Assembly (NCBI GenBank): GCA_964465145.1
Contig: CAYXJR010000106.1
Coordinates: 1-13,140 of the forward strand
Direction of reading: 5' to 3'
Source of the DNA: JAUVKA01 sp964465145
GTDB taxonomy: Bacteria; Bacteroidota; Bacteroidia; Bacteroidales; UBA12481
DNA length: 13,140 nt
Below the pieces are notes generated by a model. It saw only the letters and a list, made by a program, of their open reading frames with translations, was not told the DNA's origin and made no database searches. The translations under genes were made by a program, and so were the position numbers. How positions within the stretch are numbered: the first letter of the stretch is position 1; each line of letters starts with the position of its first letter. Positions 1 to 5,650 of the stretch are shown here, piece by piece.

Positions 1-160
1 TGAAAAGTTACAACTTTATTCCTTTTTGGTTCTGGCTTGTCCAGGTTAGGTATTGGCAATGTTTAGAAAACGACGGATCAAGATAAAAAAAATAAGGGAC
101 ATGGGGACTTTAAACCCGCAACCCTTTTCATCTCACTTTTGAAAAAAGGATGCATACAAC

Positions 161-192
161 TTGATCTATTGCCTAAATTGCAACTATATTTG
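161..192 (+). promoter_or_regulatory. Candidate Bacteroidota-type promoter for the symporter cluster
   Basis: An exact match to the Bacteroidota -7 consensus TAnnTTTG (TATATTTG) lies at 185-192, and a TTG that could serve as the -33 element lies at 161-163, 21 bases upstream. Transcription would start near 198-200, leaving a very short leader before the ATG at 208. The motif match is seen directly; use as a promoter is inferred. It is the best placed promoter candidate for the five-gene + strand cluster. Confidence 0.45.
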
Positions 193-207
193 AGACAAAG
201 CCAATAA

Positions 208-2043
208 ATGTCGTTACATCCCATAGATATTGCCATAATTTTCGCCTATCTGTCTTTAACCATTTTTCTGGGTTTTTGGATTTCAAAGCGGGCTTCCCGG
301 AGCCTTGATTCCTATTTCCTGGGAGGCAAAAGTTTACCCTGGTGGATGCTTGGGATGTCGAATGCATCCGGTATGTTCGACATTACCGGAACTATGTGGA
401 TGGTGGCTATTTGCTTCATCTATGGGGTTAAGAGTGTGTGGCTGCCATGGCTTTGGCCAGTATGGAACCAGATCATACTGATGATGTTCCTGGCGGTTTG
501 GATGCGTCGCTCCAACGTTATGACAGGGGCTGAATGGCTTAAAACCCGTTTTGGTGAGGGGCGGGGAGCAATAATGTCGCATATATCAGTAGTGATTTTC
601 GCTCTTTTTGCGGTGATAGGTTTCATTGCATATTCCTTCGAAGGGATCGGAAAATTTGCTGTTATTTTTCTCCCCTGGGATATCGGAACCGAGATCGGAT
701 CATTATATATTTCTTCGGAGCGCATGTATGCACTGATTATTATGGGGATTACCACCCTATATGTGATCAAGGGAGGAATGTATTCCGTGGTTCTCACCGA
801 AGTGCTCCAGTTTCTGATTATGACCATTGCTTGCATTATTATCGGGGTGATTGCGATTCGTTCAGTGACCCATGAACAAATAATGACTGTGGTCCCGGAT
901 GGCTGGACTAATATTTTCTTCAGATGGAGATTGGATCTCAACTGGTCGAGCTTCTCGTCCGGGGTCAACCAGGCTCTTAACGAGAAGATACTGACTGATG
1001 GCTATGAACTGTTTGGAATTTTTATTATGATGATGGTTTTCAGGGGAATACTTGTGTCCATCGCCGGGCCGGTACCTGGATACGACATGCAAAGGGTACT
1101 CGCTGCCCGTACTCCGAGGGAAGCTGCCCTGATGAGTGGAAGCGTTAACCTTGTTTTGTTCTTCCCGAGATACCTGATGATTGCTGGGCTAACAATTTTG
1201 GCCCTTGTGAAACTTCAACCCGAACAACTCCTGAATGAGGGGGTCATGGATTTTGAAAAAATTCTGCCTTATGCTCTGAATAATTTCATTCCGGTGGGTG
1301 TACTGGGGATTATTCTTGCAGGCCTCGTGGCAGCCTTTATGTCAACCTTTGCCGCCAATGTTAATGCTGGTCCGGCATATATTGTAAATGATATCTATAA
1401 GCGGTTTATTCGTCCGGATGCATCTAACAAAACCCTGATCAGAGCCAGCTACATCTCCTCTTTTGCAGTTGTTATTATCGGGATAACAGTTGGCTTTTTT
1501 GTTCAGGACATCAATTCTATCCTGCAATGGATTACTGCAGCCTTATTTGGGGGCTATGCAGCAGCAAACTTCCTGAAATGGATTTGGTGGAGATTTAACG
1601 GTTACGGATATTTCTGGGGAATGATTGGCGGATTAGTGGCCTCACTGGCGGTACCCCGGATATTACCGGATCTTTCCGTTATCCTGGCCTTTCCAATAAT
1701 TTTGGGAGTGGCCACCCTGGGCTCTTTTCTGGGAACATGGCTGACCAGGCCCGGTGAAGAAGTAGTGCTTAAATCCTTTTATCATTCTGTGAACCCCTGG
1801 GGTTGGTGGAAACCTATTAGGAATAAGGTTGTGAGGGATCATCCTGATTTTATCCCCAACCGGAATTTCTGGTACGATATGCTCAATGTTGGAATTGGTA
1901 TAATCTGGCAAATGACACTGATCCTGATGCCGGTATTCATGGTCATCAGGGAATGGAAGGAAATGATTTTGAGCATCGCAGTTTTTGCGATCACTTCTGT
2001 AATTTTGAAGTTCAGGTGGCTGGATAGATTGGGGAATAGTTAA
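208..2043 (+). CDS. Sodium:solute symporter, SSS family (likely sugar uptake)
   Basis: This 611-residue inner-membrane protein has the many hydrophobic segments expected of the SSS (SLC5-like) fold. It probably couples sodium entry to uptake of a sugar or short oligosaccharide. The N-terminal segment with DSYFLGG (from about residue 34) is typical of the family. The stretch GLVAAFMSTFAANVNA from about residue 372 aligns by eye with the family signature, and S379-T380 fall where vSGLT has its Na2-site serines. Length fits bacterial members with extra C-terminal helices. The ATG at 208 gives a normal N-terminus directly before the first helix. It is first in a co-oriented cluster with three glycoside phosphorylases, which suggests it imports their substrates. 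The last residues, RLGNS and the stop, lie inside a 53-bp repeat that recurs 108 bp downstream, so the native C-terminus may have been altered. Substrate is inferred from context only. Confidence 0.85.
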   Translation: MSLHPIDIAIIFAYLSLTIFLGFWISKRASRSLDSYFLGGKSLPWWMLGMSNASGMFDITGTMWMVAICFIYGVKSVWLPWLWPVWNQIILMMFLAVWMRRSNVMTGAEWLKTRFGEGRGAIMSHISVVIFALFAVIGFIAYSFEGIGKFAVIFLPWDIGTEIGSLYISSERMYALIIMGITTLYVIKGGMYSVVLTEVLQFLIMTIACIIIGVIAIRSVTHEQIMTVVPDGWTNIFFRWRLDLNWSSFSSGVNQALNEKILTDGYELFGIFIMMMVFRGILVSIAGPVPGYDMQRVLAARTPREAALMSGSVNLVLFFPRYLMIAGLTILALVKLQPEQLLNEGVMDFEKILPYALNNFIPVGVLGIILAGLVAAFMSTFAANVNAGPAYIVNDIYKRFIRPDASNKTLIRASYISSFAVVIIGITVGFFVQDINSILQWITAALFGGYAAANFLKWIWWRFNGYGYFWGMIGGLVASLAVPRILPDLSVILAFPIILGVATLGSFLGTWLTRPGEEVVLKSFYHSVNPWGWWKPIRNKVVRDHPDFIPNRNFWYDMLNVGIGIIWQMTLILMPVFMVIREWKEMILSIAVFAITSVILKFRWLDRLGNS

Positions 2044-2200
2044 CAGGGAACGGGGACGTAGGGAATAGTTGATTGGTCGATTGGTCGATTGGTAGATTGG
2101 TCGATTGGTCGATTGGTAGATCGGTAGATTGGTAGATTGGGGAATAGTTAACAGGGAACGGGGACGTGGGGAATAGTTGATTGGTAGATTGGTAGATTGG
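2025..2200. repeat. Duplicated 53-bp element with octamer tandem array
   Basis: A 53-bp sequence at 2025-2077 recurs at 2133-2185 with one mismatch (A at 2060, G at 2168). Between the copies, from 2071 to about 2140, runs an 8-base tandem repeat of GATTGGTC / GATTGGTA with about eight units and one internal variant (GATCGGTA). A second short run of the same octamer follows at 2179-2200. Each 53-bp copy contains a GGGAA-CGGGGACG tract. The first copy begins inside the symporter gene and includes its stop codon. The 248-bp gap to the next gene (2044-2291) holds no other gene that I can support. Confidence 0.9.
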
Positions 2201-2242
2201 AATTATGAATTATGAATTATCCTGACTTATAACCTTATAAAC
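2200..2242 (+). repeat. Leader repeat shared with the second GH130 gene
   Basis: Heptamer AATTATG repeats (2201-2220) are followed by ACTTATAACCTTATAAAC at 2225-2242. Both parts recur upstream of the other GH130 gene: the heptamers at 8161-8174 and the second part at 8215-8232 with a single mismatch. The similarity is seen directly. Whether it is a shared regulatory site or simply dispersed intergenic repeat cannot be decided here. Distances to the start codon differ (about 49 versus 5 bases), which argues against a fixed operator. Confidence 0.6.
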
Positions 2243-2291
2243 TAATTACTTATCCTTATACTCAAGCCTTAGGCCTTCAGAACAGAGAAAA

Positions 2292-3458
2292 ATGAACACA
2301 ACTTTCAAAACACGCAAAGAGCAGATATACATGGATTACGAAGCTCTGATCGCCCGTGCCAATCCGAGAGTTTTAACCGGCAACGGCATATATTACCGGT
2401 ACCAATTCCCGGTGCTAACCAGGGATCATATACCTCCTCACTGGATGTATGACCTGGATCCGGCGACTAATCCACATCTAATGATTCGCATGGGTGTGAA
2501 CACGGTTTTTAATGCCGGGGCAATGAAGTTCAATGGTAAATACATAATGATCCCAAGGATTGAGGGATTTGACGTAAAGTCTTTTTTCGGAGTGGCGGAA
2601 AGCCCAAACGGGATCGATAACTGGCGTTTCTGGGATAGGCCCATCCTGATGCCTTCTGCCAGGGATCCGGAGACCAATGTTTACGATATGCGCCTGACTC
2701 ATCATGAGGATGGATGGATTTATGGCCTGTTCTGCGCCGAACGAAAGGATATGACGCAGCCTGGTGATTCTTCTGCTGCCCTGGCTTCCTGTGGCATAGC
2801 CAGGACCAAAGACCTGATTGATTGGGAACGTCTTCCGGATCTTAAATCAAATGCCAAACAACAAAGGAATTGTGTCCTTCATCCTGAGTTTGCCAACGGT
2901 AAATACATGATCTATACCCGTCCTCAATCAGGATTTATTGATACAGGTGAATCGGGGATTTCTGTTGGCTTTAGCGAGAATATGGAAAATGCAGCTATTG
3001 ATGCTGAGACTATGCTGGACTCACGTCAGTACCATACCGTGAAGGAAGTGAAAAACGGTCAGGGGCCCCCTCCAATTAAAACAGATATGGGATGGATCCA
3101 TCTGGCTCATGGTGTCCGTCGCACAGCTTCAGGCCTTAGATATGTATTGTACCTGTTTGTCACCGATTTGCATGAGCCATGGAAGGTAATCAGACAGCCG
3201 GGAGGGCATTTTATTGAACCCCTTAAAGAGGAGAGGGTTGGGGATGTATCGAATGTGATTTTCAGCAATGGCTGGATTCTGGATGATGATGGCAGGGTTT
3301 TTATTTACTATGCTTCCTCAGATACCAGGATGCATGTGGCAACAACTTCAGTAGACAAACTCCTGGATTATGCTTTTAACACCCCTGAGGATGGAGGCAG
3401 GACAGAACTATGCGTCCGCCAGCGCCTGGATTTGATAGATAATAATCTCGGTATCTAG
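2292..3458 (+). CDS. GH130 subfamily-1 type 4-O-beta-D-mannosyl-D-glucose phosphorylase
   Basis: This 388-residue cytoplasmic enzyme has the length and motifs of GH130_1 mannosylglucose phosphorylases such as the Bacteroides fragilis enzyme. These convert Man-beta-1,4-Glc plus phosphate to mannose-1-phosphate and glucose. A five-bladed propeller is expected. Family-like stretches include NGIYYRYQFPVL (31-42), YDLDPATNP (53-61), FNAGAMKFNGKY (73-84), AESPNGIDNWRFWD (102-115) and YDMRLT (131-136). D132 is the expected general acid, matching D131 of the B. fragilis enzyme, and this supports the ATG at 2292 over the internal ATG at 2331. NGQGPPPIKT (255-264) and HGVR (273-276) also fit. One oddity is FDVKSFF at 93-99, where I remember relatives having DRKS, so an arginine may be replaced by V95. 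The gene lies between two symporters. In characterised pathways a cellobiose 2-epimerase supplies the substrate; none is seen here. Confidence 0.85.
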   Translation: MNTTFKTRKEQIYMDYEALIARANPRVLTGNGIYYRYQFPVLTRDHIPPHWMYDLDPATNPHLMIRMGVNTVFNAGAMKFNGKYIMIPRIEGFDVKSFFGVAESPNGIDNWRFWDRPILMPSARDPETNVYDMRLTHHEDGWIYGLFCAERKDMTQPGDSSAALASCGIARTKDLIDWERLPDLKSNAKQQRNCVLHPEFANGKYMIYTRPQSGFIDTGESGISVGFSENMENAAIDAETMLDSRQYHTVKEVKNGQGPPPIKTDMGWIHLAHGVRRTASGLRYVLYLFVTDLHEPWKVIRQPGGHFIEPLKEERVGDVSNVIFSNGWILDDDGRVFIYYASSDTRMHVATTSVDKLLDYAFNTPEDGGRTELCVRQRLDLIDNNLGI

Positions 3459-3478
3459 GGACAGCACAAATTTTTTGT

Positions 3479-3505
3479 CTGGGGTTGGGCCCAAGCCAAC
3501 CCCAG
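3479..3505. other. Perfect 10-bp hairpin between GH130 and the second symporter
   Basis: CTGGGGTTGG at 3479-3488 and CCAACCCCAG at 3496-3505 form a perfect 10-bp inverted repeat with a 7-base loop, starting 20 bases after the upstream stop codon. A T-run (3471-3476) lies on the 5' side of the hairpin rather than the 3' side, and on the - strand the following run is A-rich, so it is not a classical intrinsic terminator. It could be an attenuation, mRNA-stability or processing structure. The pairing is directly visible; its function is unknown. Confidence 0.55.
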
Positions 3506-3607
3506 GCTAGCTTATTCGTTATAGCATCCCCTTGTTTGTTTCCTTTATTGTAATTCTCCAATCGTCATTTCTTTTTATCTTAGCCAAAATTCTTGAAAAT
3601 ATAATAA

Positions 3608-5530
3608 ATGAACTTAAACTGGCTCGACTGGGGCATTGTTCTCCTGCTTTTCGCCCTTATGGTAGGTATGGTTTTTTTAAGTAAAAGCTTACTGAAAAGT
3701 GTTTCAGATTTTCTGGCTACAGGACGGACCGGCGGGCGGTATATCATATCTATGTTCCACGGCACTGCCGCTCTCGGTGCTATCACTGTAGTGGGTGCGC
3801 TGGAACAAAATTATGCAGCAGGATTTAATTCACGCTGGTGGGAGATGATGACTACTATCATCCTGGTTGGGATGAGTGTCACTGGATGGGTTGTATACCG
3901 CTACCGGCAGACCCGGGCAATGACAATGGCCCAGTTTTTTGAGATCCGGTACAGCAGGGCCTTCCGTATTTTTGCAGGTTTCATGGCCTTCGGCTCCGGC
4001 CTGGTAAATATGATAATCTTTCCTTCGGTTACTGCCAGGTTTTTTATCTATTTCTGCGGAATCCCTGAAATTGGAATGGTCGGGCCATACTCCGGCACCT
4101 TTATTCTGATAGCCGGCCTGATGGTGGCTATCCCCTTGTTTTTCATACTTTCCGGCGGGCATATCGCAGTAATGTTCACTGATTTTGTCCAGGGTGTTTT
4201 TGTCAATATAGTTTTTGTGGGAATTGTGATACTGCTGATCCTGCAGGTGGATTGGGGACAGATCGGGGAGGCTGTCAATAGTGCCCCGGAAAATGCATCC
4301 CTTGTCAATCCTTTTAAAGCCACGGAGGTTCAGGACTTTAATATCTGGTTTTTCTTTATTGGGATGTTTGGGCTGATTTACACCAAGCTTGCATGGCAGG
4401 GCAATTCATCGGTTAGTGTGGCAGCCAAATCGGCACATGAGGCCAAGATGGCCGATGTACTCACCAACTGGAGATTGATTCCTCAATGGGGATTGTTCCT
4501 GGTTTTTGTGCCTATTGTAGCTTACACAGTCTTACATCATGTGGATTTTACGGGGGTGGCAGCGGTTATTAACGGATCGGTTGCGAATGTCGGAAATGAA
4601 ACCCTTCAGTCGCAGCTTCGCGTACCTATGGTGCTAAATCAGTTGCTTCCAATAGGGGTGAAAGGGGCCTTTGCTGCAATTATGCTGGCTGCAGCAATTA
4701 CCAGTCATAATATCTATATTCATTCCTTTGGAAGTATTTTTATCCAGGATTGCATTCAACCTCTCCGAAAGAAAGCTTTCAAGCATGAACAGCATATGAG
4801 ATACCTTAGATATTCAATTCTCGGAGTCGGCATTACCATATTTATTCTCAGCATATTATTCCAGCAAAGCGAAAAGGTATTCCTGTTTATGGCTGTGTCG
4901 GCTTCCATATTTGTAGGAGGCTCAGGAGCTGCCATCATTGGGGGATTATATTGGAGCAGGGGATCTACAACAGCTGCCTGGTCAGCTATGATCGCCGGGG
5001 CGCTGATATCAGGATTTGGGATAGTGATAAATTCAGTGGTGGATGATTTTTTTATTAACGGACAATGGTTCTGGCTCATAGCCATGCTCTCTGCAGGTAC
5101 TATATTTGTCCTGGTTTCCCTATTTGGCCCGAAATCAGTCCATAACATGGATAAACTCCTGCATAGAGGTGAGTTTGCAATAGACATTGAAAAAGGCAAA
5201 GTGCCTGATAAGCCACTCAAAGGATGGAAGGTGCTGGGCCCTACCAAAGAATTTTCCAAAGGTGATAAGATTATTTATGTTGCTACCTATGGCTGGACGG
5301 CAGCCTGGACGGTGGTGTTTATTATTGGAACGATTTATAACCTTACCACAGATGTCACTAATGAGGCCTGGCTCAAATTCTGGAAGATCTATACCTGGAT
5401 CTATCTGGTGACAGCCGTGATAGTCACCATTTGGTTCACCATAGGGGGAATTAAGAACCTGAAGGAGATGATTCATGCCCTGCGTACCAACATACGTGAT
5501 CATAGCGATTCGGGGTTTGTGGAGAAATAG
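3608..5530 (+). CDS. Second sodium:solute symporter, SSS family, divergent
   Basis: This 640-residue polytopic membrane protein belongs to the SSS/SLC5-like superfamily but is clearly unlike the first symporter (208-2043). Its N-terminus (LLKSVSDFLATGRTGG, from about residue 28) matches the family's first-loop pattern of a short motif before a glycine-rich turn. AAAITSHNIYIHSFGSIFIQD from about residue 361 aligns with the sodium-site helix of the family; T365-S366 sit where two hydroxyl residues are expected. A soluble stretch of about 60 residues (roughly 515-575) precedes two final hydrophobic helices near the C-terminus. The ATG at 3608 follows an A/T-rich leader; a 7-of-8 match to the -7 promoter consensus (TATCTTAG) lies at 3576-3583 but has no good -33 partner. 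Its place directly before the GH94 gene suggests that it imports a sugar for that enzyme. Substrate is inferred. Confidence 0.8.
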   Translation: MNLNWLDWGIVLLLFALMVGMVFLSKSLLKSVSDFLATGRTGGRYIISMFHGTAALGAITVVGALEQNYAAGFNSRWWEMMTTIILVGMSVTGWVVYRYRQTRAMTMAQFFEIRYSRAFRIFAGFMAFGSGLVNMIIFPSVTARFFIYFCGIPEIGMVGPYSGTFILIAGLMVAIPLFFILSGGHIAVMFTDFVQGVFVNIVFVGIVILLILQVDWGQIGEAVNSAPENASLVNPFKATEVQDFNIWFFFIGMFGLIYTKLAWQGNSSVSVAAKSAHEAKMADVLTNWRLIPQWGLFLVFVPIVAYTVLHHVDFTGVAAVINGSVANVGNETLQSQLRVPMVLNQLLPIGVKGAFAAIMLAAAITSHNIYIHSFGSIFIQDCIQPLRKKAFKHEQHMRYLRYSILGVGITIFILSILFQQSEKVFLFMAVSASIFVGGSGAAIIGGLYWSRGSTTAAWSAMIAGALISGFGIVINSVVDDFFINGQWFWLIAMLSAGTIFVLVSLFGPKSVHNMDKLLHRGEFAIDIEKGKVPDKPLKGWKVLGPTKEFSKGDKIIYVATYGWTAAWTVVFIIGTIYNLTTDVTNEAWLKFWKIYTWIYLVTAVIVTIWFTIGGIKNLKEMIHALRTNIRDHSDSGFVEK

Positions 5531-5548
5531 GTAAAAGGGGACAAAAAA

Positions 5549-5590
5549 GCGTCTTTCCCCCTTGGCGCAGGGGGATACAGGGGGATACGC
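5549..5590. repeat. G/C hairpin and decamer duplication before GH94
   Basis: CCCCC (5557-5561) and GGGGG (5570-5574) flank the loop TTGGCGCA. An outer GCGT/ACGC pairing (5549-5552 with 5587-5590) could extend the structure with bulges. The decamer AGGGGGATAC occurs twice in tandem at 5569-5578 and 5579-5588. It lies in the 120-bp gap between the second symporter and the GH94 gene. It resembles the palindromic intergenic repeats common in Bacteroidota; a terminator is not supported because no T-run follows. Confidence 0.55.
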
Positions 5591-5650
5591 GAAAAAGGAT
5601 TTGACAGGCTACAGGATAAAAAACAAGGACATTAAGAATATTGATTAATA

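Noticed and set aside
59..142. 27-codon + strand small frame starting MFRKRRIKIKK
   Set aside because: Basic low-complexity peptide in A-rich DNA with no ribosome site or known relative; its DNA contains the same GGGAC and AACCCGC repeat fragments seen in other gaps.
420..968. 182-codon - strand open frame inside the first symporter gene
   Set aside because: It lies wholly antisense to a convincing membrane-protein gene, has no recognisable motif, and is of the kind produced by codon bias.
2025..2185. Pair of 53-bp repeats considered as insertion-sequence or attachment-site ends
   Set aside because: They are direct copies 108 bp apart with only tandem octamers between them; no transposase, integrase or tRNA gene is present.
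2071..2200. Octamer array considered as a CRISPR-like repeat
   Set aside because: Units are 8 bases, directly abutting and without spacers; no cas gene is nearby.
4756..5259. 167-codon - strand open frame inside the second symporter gene
   Set aside because: Antisense shadow of a clear SSS gene; no domain, start signal or context supports it.
5601..5606. TTGACA as a -35 promoter element for GH94
   Set aside because: No -10-like hexamer at 16-18 bases downstream, and Bacteroidota primary promoters use TTG/TAnnTTTG instead.
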